DNA from: JAGXSE01 sp040757295
GTDB lineage: Bacteria; Bacillota; PH28-bin88
Reading direction: 5' to 3'
Assembly (NCBI GenBank): GCA_040757295.1
Contig: JBFLXH010000001.1
Coordinates: forward strand, 122,205-186,204
Length of the DNA: 64,000 nt
Position numbers and translations under genes: made by a program. The notes beneath the pieces were generated by a model, which was given only the letters and a program-made list of their open reading frames with translations, had not been told where the DNA came from and searched no databases. Positions 1 to 7,465 of the stretch are shown piece by piece; the first letter of the stretch is position 1, and each line of letters starts with the position of its first letter.

Positions 1-302
1 TCAAGGGGACAGGGCCTGCCGGATCAGTAGAATGGAAAGACCAGGATTTGGATCAGGGAAAACTCAAAGAAGGCATCCACCGTTTTCGCGCCTACCATAA
101 CTTTGCCGAAAGCATTGCTGACCACAGCAGGGTCTTATCTTTACCTAGATATGCCAAAGTTAAAGAGGCTTCTTCCGTTGAACAAGCCGTTAAAGAACTT
201 CACCGGGCCGGGTATGCCCTCGATCCTGACTATCCACAAAAATTGCTCCAGATTATCAAAAAACACCGGCTTAAAGTTTATGACCTCAGCCGTAGGCAGT
301 AA
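1..302 (+). CDS. Glucosaminidase-domain peptidoglycan hydrolase, C-terminal fragment
   Basis: The frame is open from the left edge of the window, so the start lies outside. The readable ~100 residues begin GTGPAGSVEW and contain FRAYHNFAESIADHSRVL and then LHRAGYALDPDYPQKL. These are the conserved C-terminal blocks of the glucosaminidase domain (Pfam Glucosaminidase, as in FlgJ or LytG): the 'F+ Y ... S..DH..FL' block and the 'AGYATDP.Y...L' block. Such enzymes cleave N-acetylglucosaminyl bonds in peptidoglycan outside the membrane. No cell-wall repeats follow the domain. Whether it serves flagellar assembly or cell separation cannot be told. It converges on the minus-strand hydrolase gene 30 bp away. 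Confidence 0.85.
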   Translation, partial: KGTGPAGSVEWKDQDLDQGKLKEGIHRFRAYHNFAESIADHSRVLSLPRYAKVKEASSVEQAVKELHRAGYALDPDYPQKLLQIIKKHRLKVYDLSRRQ

Positions 303-332
303 CTTTTTAAATATCTAGGGCTATCGGCAGCA

Positions 333-1220
333 CTATTTTAAATTGAGCACCCGGGCAGGGTTGTCACAAACCATCAGTTTAATCTCCTTTTCGGAAATGC
401 CTTGCCTCAGCATCAGGCGAATAAACCGCCTCAGCATTTCCACAGGCCGGGGGTTTTCGGCCTGGCCCCCATCACTGCACATGATACAGGCAGCAGCACC
501 TGTTGCCTTAATTGCTTGGGCAAACCATAAGGGTTGGATCGGGTGGGCTACCACAGGGGTCATATCGTTAAAGTTATGTTCAAGCATGGTAGCGCCTTTT
601 TCAAGAATTTCTTTAAGTTCTGAAATAGAAAAATTGACAAAGGTTGCTAGTGGGTGGGTCACAACAATATTTTTTACGCCTAAAGCCTTAGCCCTTGAAA
701 CGAGAACCATTGATTCTTTCACTGAAAGATGTCCCGTCCCCACTGCCAGACCGTTCTTTGCCGCCAAGTCCAAAACCTCATCTACTTCCGGCAGAACACT
801 TCCATCATCTGCCAGCACCGTTAAACCAAGTAGTCCAGGGCGAAGAATGCTTTGCAGCATCGGCACATCTCCCTGTCGGCTCAAAAATTCTGCAGCATGT
901 ATGGTAGGCATCCAAACTTTTTTTGCACCCAATCTGATAGCTATTTCAACTGCATGCGGGTTAATACCCCCAACAGGCAGGTTCAGCGCAACCCCGCCAA
1001 ACACCTGCACCCCGGCAGCCTGACCAGCTGTCTGAGCTCTGTCGGCAGTAACCGTGACATGGCTCTTGATCAAAATTCCTGCCATCCCCGCTTCCTTCGC
1101 TTGTTCTGCAGCCTCAATATCGTTCAACAAACGAGGAAATACATCGGGAGCTGTGTGAACATGCATGTCTATGGCTCCTTGCAGCAATTCCTCCGCCTGC
1201 TTTTCATACTCCTCGCCCAC
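333..1220 (-). CDS. DUF6282 family metal-dependent hydrolase-like protein
   Basis: This 295-residue protein resembles amidohydrolase-fold proteins. It has an early DMHVHTAPD block (about residues 18-26), a GTGHLS block (about 163-168), THP (about 189-191), LEHNF and a late CSDGGQ block, which together look like a metal site of His and Asp residues. I recognise it as the DUF6282 family, whose substrate is not established. I chose the GTG start at 1220 because a clear AAGGAGG sits 7 bases upstream of it. A TTG six codons further upstream would have that same ribosome-binding site inside the coding region. No operon partner is evident: rmuC ends 39 bp upstream on the same strand and the two may be co-transcribed. 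Confidence 0.7.
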   Translation of the reverse strand: MGEEYEKQAEELLQGAIDMHVHTAPDVFPRLLNDIEAAEQAKEAGMAGILIKSHVTVTADRAQTAGQAAGVQVFGGVALNLPVGGINPHAVEIAIRLGAKKVWMPTIHAAEFLSRQGDVPMLQSILRPGLLGLTVLADDGSVLPEVDEVLDLAAKNGLAVGTGHLSVKESMVLVSRAKALGVKNIVVTHPLATFVNFSISELKEILEKGATMLEHNFNDMTPVVAHPIQPLWFAQAIKATGAAACIMCSDGGQAENPRPVEMLRRFIRLMLRQGISEKEIKLMVCDNPARVLNLK

Positions 1221-1259
1221 AAAAAGCCCTCCTTGCAATATGGTTAAAGATGGTTTAAG

Positions 1260-2645
1260 TTATTCTTGCGTTACCCTGGCTTTTCTATCAACTACATCAA
1301 CGTTTTCCAAGTCATCTCCTGTTGCCGCGCCAAGTTCTTTAAACCGGCGGGCGGTAACCAAAACCCTGCCCTCAAAGGAGCCGGCAGCCTTGTTATAGGC
1401 ATCTACTGTCCGCTCCAACCCTTTGCGCATTTCGGCAAAGTGCCCAACCAGGATGCGGAGGCGGTCATACAAAGCTTTCCCTAGTTCACTGATTTGCTGG
1501 GCATTTTTAGCAACCTGATCCTGCCGCCAGCCGTAAGCCACCGCTTTTAACAAGGCAATTAGGGTCGTTGGGGTAGCCAAAATAACCCGCTGTTCCACGC
1601 CATACTCGATTAAGCCGGGGTCCTGCTCCAGGGCAACACTGAAAAAGGTTTCCCCCGGAAGGAACAGGACGACAAACTCCGGTGATGGGTTGAACTGTTC
1701 CCAATAAGACTTGCTGCCTAACTGGGCAAGATGGGTGCGGATCTGGCGGGCATGGTCTTTCAGCTTGGCTATCCTGACGGCTTCCTCCACGGCTTCCAAT
1801 GCCTCCAGGTAAGCCTGGAGAGGCGCCTTGGAATCTACCACAACGTTTTTTTCATTTGGCAGCTTGATTACCAGGTCCGGCCGCAAACGCCCTTCGGCTG
1901 CGCCTACCGACGCCTGCTGAACAAAATCGCAATACTCAATCATACCGGCAATTTCAACCACCCGCCTAAGCTGAATTTCGCCCCAGCGGCCGCGAACGAC
2001 AGGAGCGCGCAGTGCCTGGACAAGATTGCCGGTTTCCTTCTGCAATTGAGCTTGGGTCAAAGCAAGACCCCTTATTTGCTCGGAAAGACCGGCATAGGTT
2101 CCGGCACGTTCTTTTTCCACCTCTTCGATCTTTTTATCGACCTTTTCCAAGGATTCTCGCAGGGGTTTAACCAGATCGTTAATGGCCTGCTGCCGTTTCT
2201 CCAAATCGCCCTTAGCGCTTTCCTGATATTTTTCCAGGGTTAATCTGGCTAATTCAAGAAATGACTGGTTATTGCTTTGCAACGCTTCTGCAGAGAGGGC
2301 TTTAAAGGCATCGGACAGTTTCTGCCGGGCATCATGCAACAGAAGCAGCTTCTCCCCGGCAGACTTCCGCTCTTCCTCCAGTTTTGTCTGCAACTGGGCG
2401 ATTTTTTCTTTCATTTCCGCATTTTCTGTTTGCAGTTGGGGAACTTCCTGCAGGGATACCTTTAACTCAGACAACTGCTGATCCCTGTTCCGGAGTCTTT
2501 CGTTTAACCTGGCAATTTCAGCCCCCATCCCGGCCGATAGCCTTTCCTGAGCGGCCTGGCTCCTGGCCCTCAACAAAAAAGAGGCTATCGTTCCGCCAAC
2601 TATCATCCCGAGAACAAAATAAATCATTGGAGCATTGTATTCCAC
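1260..2645 (-). CDS. rmuC: DNA recombination protein RmuC homologue
   Basis: The 461-residue protein has the RmuC layout: an N-terminal membrane anchor (IYFVLGMIVGGTIASFLL), a long coiled coil from about residue 30 to 190 rich in Glu, Gln and Leu, then the conserved core with RGRWGEIQLRRVVEIAGM, VVDSKAPL and LPGETFFSVALE. RmuC limits inversions between short repeats, and its core is related to nuclease folds. The biochemical role is inferred from the family. GTG at 2645 follows AGGAG closely. The in-frame ATG six codons later is an alternative start and also keeps the anchor. It is upstream of, and perhaps co-transcribed with, the DUF6282 gene. Confidence 0.9.
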   Translation of the reverse strand: MEYNAPMIYFVLGMIVGGTIASFLLRARSQAAQERLSAGMGAEIARLNERLRNRDQQLSELKVSLQEVPQLQTENAEMKEKIAQLQTKLEEERKSAGEKLLLLHDARQKLSDAFKALSAEALQSNNQSFLELARLTLEKYQESAKGDLEKRQQAINDLVKPLRESLEKVDKKIEEVEKERAGTYAGLSEQIRGLALTQAQLQKETGNLVQALRAPVVRGRWGEIQLRRVVEIAGMIEYCDFVQQASVGAAEGRLRPDLVIKLPNEKNVVVDSKAPLQAYLEALEAVEEAVRIAKLKDHARQIRTHLAQLGSKSYWEQFNPSPEFVVLFLPGETFFSVALEQDPGLIEYGVEQRVILATPTTLIALLKAVAYGWRQDQVAKNAQQISELGKALYDRLRILVGHFAEMRKGLERTVDAYNKAAGSFEGRVLVTARRFKELGAATGDDLENVDVVDRKARVTQE

Positions 2646-2695
2646 CTGGCTCCTGGTTTTTGAAACCTAAACGAATCAGATTTGTTCAAGTTTCT

Positions 2696-2715
2696 CTCCC
2701 GCCGACTTACGGGAG
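2696..2715 (-). repeat. Right-end hairpin of the IS605-type relic
   Basis: The inverted repeat CTCCCG / CGGGAG has an 8-base loop, and on the minus strand it is followed by AGAAACTTGAAC. In IS200/IS605 elements a subterminal hairpin next to a short TTGAAC/TTGAT-type motif marks the right end, and in TnpB elements this region forms the 3' part of the guide RNA. The assignment is by resemblance only. Confidence 0.45.
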
Positions 2716-2888
2716 GCAGTATCACAGGATTCAACTGCTGAGCCATAAGCTCTCGCTTATGTTCCGGGTGGGTTTGCCGCCGTCACCTTTCGGTTATCCG
2801 TTCTGCCCCTCTCACTTCTCAATTGTACAGCAGCAGCCTTTCACCACGTGTACTGTGCCGTACTTACAAAAATCTTGCTGGCAAAGGG

Positions 2889-3467
2889 TTTACCCTGTTA
2901 ACAGTTGTTTTCTGTAATGCTGCCAGTAAACCAGGCTCTTCACCTCTCTTTGGTTAGTTTTTGCACTACGGCTTCTGCCGCTTTCTTGATCCCGCTCCAC
3001 TGTTTCCAGTCGGAGAGTTTTGTAAAGTTCTCTTTTCCTTATGATATAATGAGCGAGGCCACTAATTATTCATTGATTTACCGTGGCCTCAAAGCGAATT
3101 TCATACTCGGCTTCATTATGATAACGCAATTTTATCCCTTGCCGAGTATAAACCGATGCAGCAAAGGTTTTGGCACTTTTTCCACTGGTTCGGCGGCTAT
3201 ATCCAGGTAGATGCTGCCGTCAACATGTCAAAACCTTGTGTTTAAGTTGCCGCCCTTGGTCTTGTCGCCCCTGGAGAGGTAGCGGTTACTCCGGACTTCA
3301 CGCCATTCTTCCCGGGTAATGTTGCCTTTGCATCGCTCAATGAATTGTCTTTTGCCGCCGAAAATGACGGTGGGTATGCTGCCTTCATCCAGGTGTTTCT
3401 GTAATAATGTATGGGGCCACACGTTCCATACCCTTGTCACCTGGCGAGATGCTAACAACTTTTCCAT
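2889..3467 (-). pseudogene. TnpB-family transposase remnant, interrupted by a nonsense codon and a MITE
   Basis: The first ~80 residues contain IPTVIFGGKRQFIERCKG, ITREEWREVRSNR and SRGDKTKGGNLNTRF, blocks I recognise from IS605 OrfB/TnpB proteins of Clostridia. A TGA follows NTRF. The same frame then continues as HVDGSIYLDIAAEPVEK, a typical next TnpB block, so the TGA is an in-frame nonsense mutation. The MITE lies 16 codons later. If the MITE and one TA are removed in silico, the same frame runs on to a TAA at 2889-2891. The catalytic RuvC-like part is missing, so the gene is dead. ATG at 3467 follows AGAGGTGG. Confidence 0.65.
3045..3150 (-). repeat. TA-flanked double-hairpin MITE, copy 1
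   Basis: This 106-bp element is shared with 6722-6832, 12846-12950, 25562-25666 and 29894-29999. On the minus strand it starts TATACTCGGC and ends CTCATTATA. Two internal hairpins are visible: TATACTCGGC with GCCGAGTATG, and GAGGCCAC with GTGGCCTC. The outer ends form an imperfect inverted repeat. This copy lies inside the transposase remnant. Confidence 0.85.
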
Positions 3468-3521
3468 TGACACCACCTCTTACCAAACATTTTATACAGA
3501 ACACATGTTTGGTGTCAATGG
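3464..3521. repeat. Inverted repeat over the tnpB-like start
   Basis: CCATTGACACCA (3464-3475) is repeated exactly in inverted form as TGGTGTCAATGG (3510-3521). An inner pair, ACCAAACAT / ATGTTTGGT (3482-3490 and 3505-3513), could fold alternatively. The left arm contains the start codon of the transposase remnant, and the sequence between the arms holds part of its ribosome-binding site, so a hairpin in the transcript would block translation. It probably belongs to the left end of the IS element. Confidence 0.5.
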
Positions 3522-3695
3522 TTTTATTGCTCCATGCTTCTCTTTATATATTTAATCTGTAACTGCTAGATACCTCCCGCGGTGTGTCCGGGGTGTCACC
3601 ATGTGGAGTACTACGGTGCTGTCCACCCTGGATACCGGGATCGTGGTATTCATGCTTTCACTACGGGTTCTTCTTTAGTGTGGGTAAGGGAACTA

Positions 3696-3724
3696 TTGAT
3701 TTGGTGATGATAACATGCTATCAT
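3696..3724 (+). promoter_or_regulatory. Promoter with palindromic operator for the toxin-antitoxin pair
   Basis: TTGATT (3696-3701) and TATCAT (3719-3724) are separated by exactly 17 bases. An 18-bp near-palindrome, ATGATAACATGCTATCAT (3707-3724, 16 of 18 positions symmetric), covers the spacer and the -10 box. Ribbon-helix-helix antitoxins usually repress their own promoter at such sites, so this is a likely autoregulatory operator. Confidence 0.6.
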
Positions 3725-3749
3725 AAATGTAATCATGGAGGTGATCGCG

Positions 3750-3998
3750 GTGGTGCGAACTCAAATCCAACTTACAGAGCAACAGATTGCTGCCTTAAAA
3801 ACCAAGGCTGCCCTTGAGGGGGTTTCTATGGCCGAATTGATCCGCAGGGGAGTCAACCTGGTGCTCGACTCTTCGGCTAGTACGGACACGGCGGAACGCA
3901 TCCGGCGCGCTATCACGGTCGCCGGCAGCTTCCGCTCCGGTTTGACCGACTTGTCTGGTAATCATGATAAGTATCTAACGGAGGCTTTTCAAGAATGA
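3750..3998 (+). CDS. Ribbon-helix-helix antitoxin, VapB-like
   Basis: This is a short protein (82 residues) with an N-terminal RTQIQLTEQQIAALKTKAALEGVSMAELIRRGVN block, the beta-strand/helix/helix pattern of CopG/Arc-type ribbon-helix-helix DNA-binding antitoxins. The C-terminal half is polar and likely wraps the toxin. GTG at 3750 was chosen because GGAGGTGAT lies 8 bases upstream; an ATG five codons earlier overlaps that site. The stop overlaps the start of the PIN toxin gene (ATGA), the usual translational coupling of antitoxin and toxin. The palindrome over the promoter fits autorepression. Confidence 0.8.
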   Translation: MVRTQIQLTEQQIAALKTKAALEGVSMAELIRRGVNLVLDSSASTDTAERIRRAITVAGSFRSGLTDLSGNHDKYLTEAFQE

Positions 3999-4411
3999 TG
4001 GTCTATGTAGACACTTCAGCCTTCCTTGCCGTTCTGGATGCCGATGACGTAAATCACCAGGCAGCAAAAAGGGCTTGGATAGACCTGCTTCAATCGGGGG
4101 ATGGGCTCGTATGCAACAGTTACGTTTTAGTTGAAACCCATGCCCTGATCCAGCACAGGTTAGGCCTTGCAGCGGTCAGGACTTTCCACGAAGATATTTT
4201 TCCTGTATTGCGATTAGAATGGATTGACACCACCCTTCATCAGCAAGCTGCCCATGCCGTGATAACCGCCAACCGGAAGAACCTGAGCCTGGTTGACTGC
4301 GCCAGCTTTGGAACCATGAGGCGTCTCGGTATCAAGAAGGCTTTTACCTTCGATAAACACTTTCCGGAACAGGGGTTTGAAATTATTCCCCTCTCCCAAA
4401 TCCACATGTAA
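3995..4411 (+). CDS. PIN-domain ribonuclease toxin, VapC-like
   Basis: This 138-residue PIN-domain protein has MVYVDTSAFLAVLDADD at the N terminus (first acidic residue of the site), VLVETHALI in the middle (conserved Glu) and SLVDCASFGTMRRLGIKKAFTFDKHF near the end (the conserved D-x-x-S/x and final F..D blocks). VapC toxins are Mg-dependent RNases that cut tRNA or rRNA when freed from the antitoxin. The length and the overlap with the preceding RHH antitoxin support the pair. The RNA target cannot be predicted from sequence. Confidence 0.85.
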   Translation: MMVYVDTSAFLAVLDADDVNHQAAKRAWIDLLQSGDGLVCNSYVLVETHALIQHRLGLAAVRTFHEDIFPVLRLEWIDTTLHQQAAHAVITANRKNLSLVDCASFGTMRRLGIKKAFTFDKHFPEQGFEIIPLSQIHM

Positions 4412-4420
4412 AAACCATCG

Positions 4421-4445
4421 CGGGTGCTCCTTTATGGAGCACCCG
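4421..4445 (+). terminator. Hairpin after the toxin gene
   Basis: A perfect 10-bp stem CGGGTGCTCC / GGAGCACCCG with a TTTAT loop lies 9 bp after the toxin stop. No U-tract follows, so it may be a weak terminator or an mRNA-stabilising hairpin. Confidence 0.45.
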
Positions 4446-4650
4446 TTAGCATCAGTACCTTATAGCTTTGGAAAGATGATGGTTGATGTATTGGTTCAGA
4501 CAGATGCCTTCCCTTTTGGCCTTTTGAACCAGTTCTTTATGCAAAGACCTTGGTGTCCGGAGGTTTTCTCAATCCCTCTTTTACCCAGAAGAAAAACAGG
4601 CCAAAATAAAGGCAGAAAAACTAGATTACCTGGAAGGGAGCAAGAACCCA

Positions 4651-5169
4651 ATGAATGTTATGCAAGTAATCATGGCAAGGCGAAGTGTGCGCCACTTTAA
4701 ACCTGACCCGATACCAAGGGAAGTCATTACCACCCTGCTGGAGGCCGCCCGCCACGCCCCTTCCGCCGGGAACCTGCAACCATGGAGATTTTATGCTGTA
4801 TGGCGAGATGAGGTACGGTCAGCTTTGGCAGGGGCGGCCTTGGGGCAGCTGTTTATCGCCCAGGCCCCGGTAGTCATTGTAGCCTCTGCTGTTCCGGAAG
4901 ATTCCGGGTCAAAGTACGGGCAGCGGGGTCGAGAACTATACTGCCTTCAGGACACGGGAGCAGCGGTGCAGAACATCCTCCTGGCAGCCACAGCTCAAGG
5001 CTTGGGGACTTGCTGGGTAGGAGCTTTTGACGAAGGAGCAGTCAGCCGGGTATTAAAATTGCCCCCGAAAGAACGGCCTGTAGCCATCATCCCTGTCGGC
5101 TATGCTGCCCGGGAAGCTAGGGCTACCAGCCGCAAAGCCTTAGCAGAAATATCTTCTTTCTTAGAGTAA
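4651..5169 (+). CDS. Nitroreductase family FMN oxidoreductase
   Basis: This 172-residue protein has the standard N-terminal nitroreductase block MARRSVRHFKPDPIP, then EAARHAPSAGNLQPW (FMN phosphate-binding loop) and a Gly-rich AAVQNILLAATAQGLGTCWVG block near residue 120. These are the FMN contacts of the NfnB/NfsA-like fold. The family reduces nitroaromatics, quinones or flavins using NAD(P)H; the physiological substrate here is not inferable. GGGAG lies 10 bases upstream of the ATG. It stands alone, downstream of the toxin pair and converging on the cysteine desulfurase gene. Confidence 0.85.
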   Translation: MNVMQVIMARRSVRHFKPDPIPREVITTLLEAARHAPSAGNLQPWRFYAVWRDEVRSALAGAALGQLFIAQAPVVIVASAVPEDSGSKYGQRGRELYCLQDTGAAVQNILLAATAQGLGTCWVGAFDEGAVSRVLKLPPKERPVAIIPVGYAAREARATSRKALAEISSFLE

Positions 5170-5508
5170 AGAAAAAGCCCAATCAAAAAGACTTGATTAA
5201 TTTTCAGGAAAATCTTTCATGGCAAACAAGGACTAATGCCCTTAACAGGATGCCTTGGTGATTACCGGAGTTAAGCATTAAGGCGCTTTAGTTCAAAGAG
5301 CGAAGGAGCCTGAGGAAAAGCCAGAGCCGGTGTTTGAGGGCCAAAGGCCCGAGTTCCGGTGTGGCCATGAATACCCGCAAGGGGCAGGCCGTCCGACTAC
5401 TGACTGCTCTCCCTGAAAATAAATCGGTGCCATTTTCCACCATCTAATGATAAGACGAAGCTGCATGAGAGTCTGAATGCTAAGTACTGATTTCCTCAAT
5501 TTGATTTA
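5170..5508. other. Non-coding stretch with hairpin-rich sequence, unidentified
   Basis: No convincing gene is visible. From about 5285 to 5435 there is a run of potential hairpins, for example GGGCC aaa GGCCC and CCGGTGT repeats on both sides of it, and CCCGCAAGGGG. It resembles the ends of mobile elements or a structured RNA, but I could not match it to a known family. The GACTACTG...CCTGAAAATA segment near 5394-5421 has a weak echo near 44840. Confidence 0.25.
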
Positions 5509-6693
5509 TCAGTTTTTACAGGCACAAGGTTCGGGCTCTTTGCCTACAAGTGGAGACATGGAGCGGAGCCGCTCAATGATCGGCCGCAGGACCTCCAGCA
5601 CGTAATCTATTTCAGCTTCTGTGTTATCCCTCCCGAGAGTCATCCGTAACGAACTGTGGGCGAGCTCATGGGAGAGACCCATAGCCAGCAAAACATGGGA
5701 GGGGTCCAGGGAGCCGGAGGTACAAGCTGACCCGCTGGAAGCCGCTATCCCGGCCAAATCCAGGTTTAACAACAGGGATTCCCCTTCAACGTATTTTACC
5801 GATACATTGACATTATATGGGGTGCGCTGGACGGGATGCCCGTTTGGGACCACATCGGGAATGTTTAGAAGCCCGGCCATAAGTTTGTTTCGCAGCGCCG
5901 TAATTCGAGGTATTTCGGTTGGCATTTCCCTACGAGCCAGTTCTGCGGCCTTACCGAAACCTACAATTCCCGGCATGTTTTCCGTTCCAGGCCGGCGCTT
6001 TCTTTCCTGCCCGCCACCGTAAACAAGAGGCTGCAGCTTTGTGCCTTTCCGGACATAAAGGGCGCCAACCCCTTTCGGGCCATACATTTTATGGGATGAC
6101 ACCGTTAAGAGATCCACATTAAGCTCATTGACATCCACAGGTATTTTCCCGGCGCTTTGAACTGCGTCAGTGTGGAAAAAAATCCGGCGGTCTTTGGCAA
6201 TTTGGCCGATTTCCTTAATTGGTTGAATAGTGCCTACCTCGTTATTGACATGCATAACGCTGATCAGAACCGTGTCGTCCCGGACAGCTTCTCTGACATC
6301 TTCCACCCGGACCAAACCTTCGGCGGTCACCGGCAAGTAGGTGACTTCAAAGCCTTGGGACTCAAGGAATTTAAAAGTGTCAAGCACTGCATGATGCTCA
6401 ATGCTGGAAGTGATCAGATGCTTTCCTTTTTGGCGGTTAGCCAGAGCAACCCCTTGAACAGCCATATTATCGGCTTCGGTGCCCCCTCCGGTAAAGAAAA
6501 CTTCTTCAGGTTTCGCCCCGATCAAAGCGCCCACCTGATCCCTGGCTTCATCTAATGCCTTTCTGGCCCGGCGGCCTTCCCCGTGCACGCTTGACGGATT
6601 ACCCCAGTTCTCCCGCATGCACTTTACCATCACCTCTATTACCTCCTGTCGCACAGGAGTTGTGCCGCCATGGTCAAGATATATCCTGTCCAT
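5509..6693 (-). CDS. nifS: Cysteine desulfurase, NifS/IscS type
   Basis: This pyridoxal-phosphate enzyme takes sulfur from cysteine for Fe-S cluster and thio-cofactor synthesis. The sequence shows YLDHGGTTPV at the N terminus, FTGGGTEADN, the PLP lysine in VSSHKMYGPKG and the catalytic-loop cysteine in SSGSACTSGS (about residue 327). It is 394 residues from the ATG at 6693, which follows an AGGAGGT at 8-base spacing; the longer frame upstream runs into a MITE and is not native. It ends with a CACK tail. No iscU or mnmA is next to it, so its partner is unknown. The insertion of MITE copy 2 just upstream may affect its promoter. Confidence 0.92.
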   Translation of the reverse strand: MDRIYLDHGGTTPVRQEVIEVMVKCMRENWGNPSSVHGEGRRARKALDEARDQVGALIGAKPEEVFFTGGGTEADNMAVQGVALANRQKGKHLITSSIEHHAVLDTFKFLESQGFEVTYLPVTAEGLVRVEDVREAVRDDTVLISVMHVNNEVGTIQPIKEIGQIAKDRRIFFHTDAVQSAGKIPVDVNELNVDLLTVSSHKMYGPKGVGALYVRKGTKLQPLVYGGGQERKRRPGTENMPGIVGFGKAAELARREMPTEIPRITALRNKLMAGLLNIPDVVPNGHPVQRTPYNVNVSVKYVEGESLLLNLDLAGIAASSGSACTSGSLDPSHVLLAMGLSHELAHSSLRMTLGRDNTEAEIDYVLEVLRPIIERLRSMSPLVGKEPEPCACKN

Positions 6694-6721
6694 CCAATCA
6701 ACCTCCTGTTTTGCCCGGCAG

Positions 6722-6832
6722 TATATCCTCGGCAAGGAATAAAACTACATTATCATTCATAATGAAGCCGAGCATGAAATTCGCTTAGAGACCACGGTAA
6801 TCAGTGAATAATTAGTGGCATCGCTTATAATA
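6722..6832 (+). repeat. TA-flanked double-hairpin MITE, copy 2
   Basis: This diverged copy of the 106-bp element runs from TATATCCTCGGC to GCTTATAATA, about 30 bp upstream of the nifS start. Both internal hairpins are recognisable. It sits where a promoter would be expected. Confidence 0.75.
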
Positions 6833-7000
6833 ATATGTGTTTTCCAGCACCAAGCTATCCCAAATCCCGCATTTTCCTAGAAATCTCCTTGGCATCAATA
6901 TCTTACTAACTAACTTGGTTATTGTCAACGGTATTTCCGAGCCAGCCACTCTGCTTTTACTATGACTCCATAGAAAATCTTTTATTCGTTTTGGCATGCA

Positions 7001-7030
7001 AAAAATGCCCGAGGACTAATCCTCAAGGCC
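7001..7030 (-). terminator. Rho-independent terminator after the 132-residue ORF
   Basis: On the minus strand a GCC..GAGGA / TCCTC.GGC stem with a 4-base loop is followed by ATTTTTTG, about 40 bp after the stop codon of the gene ending at 7067. It probably closes the transcription unit that includes the GTPase and ABC genes. Confidence 0.7.
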
Positions 7031-7066
7031 TGAATGCCTTTTACTAGAACCCTGGGGCTAATATGG

Positions 7067-7465
7067 TTATGCTGAGAAAGATTTTTGCATAACCTCCTGG
7101 CAATGGGGCCATTTCTTAATCCACTGCTCTAAGCCGAACAAAATAGATTCAAGCTTAGTGGAGGTTAGGCCATAGACAAGGCAATTCCAGGTCAGAGTCA
7201 TTTGTTTAACCTGCGGGGTCTGCTGAGAAAAAATGGGCGCTACCCCTTGTTCCGGGCTGGTAAAACTGCAATAAACCCGGTTACCGAAACAGTCCTCACC
7301 AATTACCTTAATATGGCCAATAAAATCATCGATCTCCTTATGGCATTCCCGTGCTACCCATAATACAGCTTCGCTGACTAGCCCGGTAATTTCTTGCTGC
7401 TGCAGCTCTTTTTTAAACAATAATACCGTTTCTCCCGCAAAACTGCCGGGTAAAAGATCAGACAT
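7067..7465 (-). CDS. Uncharacterised 132-residue protein coupled to a COG0523 GTPase
   Basis: I do not recognise this family. The protein is soluble, with mixed charge and no obvious motif. It contains scattered Cys/His (ECHKEIDD, GEDCFGN, CQEV), which could relate to metal handling, but no classical cluster. Its start overlaps the end of the COG0523 GTPase gene by 8 bp and a GAGGAG precedes the ATG, so the two are translationally coupled. It is the last gene of the minus-strand run that begins with the methyltransferase and ABC genes. A role as client or adaptor of the GTPase is inference from position only. Confidence 0.6.
   Translation of the reverse strand: MSDLLPGSFAGETVLLFKKELQQQEITGLVSEAVLWVARECHKEIDDFIGHIKVIGEDCFGNRVYCSFTSPEQGVAPIFSQQTPQVKQMTLTWNCLVYGLTSTKLESILFGLEQWIKKWPHCQEVMQKSFSA

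Larger units (their letters stand above)
2684..3521 (-). mobile_element. Decayed IS200/IS605-type element
   Basis: This stretch reads on the minus strand as an IS605-family relic: an inverted repeat over the gene start (3464-3521), a broken tnpB-like frame (3467-2889), about 170 bases of structured non-coding sequence, and a terminal hairpin at 2696-2715 followed by CTTGAAC, as in IS605 right ends. A 106-bp MITE has inserted into the transposase frame. No tnpA is present. The boundaries are approximate because target sites of this family leave no duplication. Confidence 0.6.

Noticed and set aside
343..1023. Plus-strand open frame of 226 codons
   Set aside because: It is antisense to the DUF6282 gene and has a low-complexity Ser/Thr/Ala composition without motifs.
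3584..3817. Cys-rich open frame of 77 codons before the antitoxin gene
   Set aside because: It overlaps the antitoxin promoter, operator and coding start, has no ribosome-binding site, and its composition is unlike a coding region.
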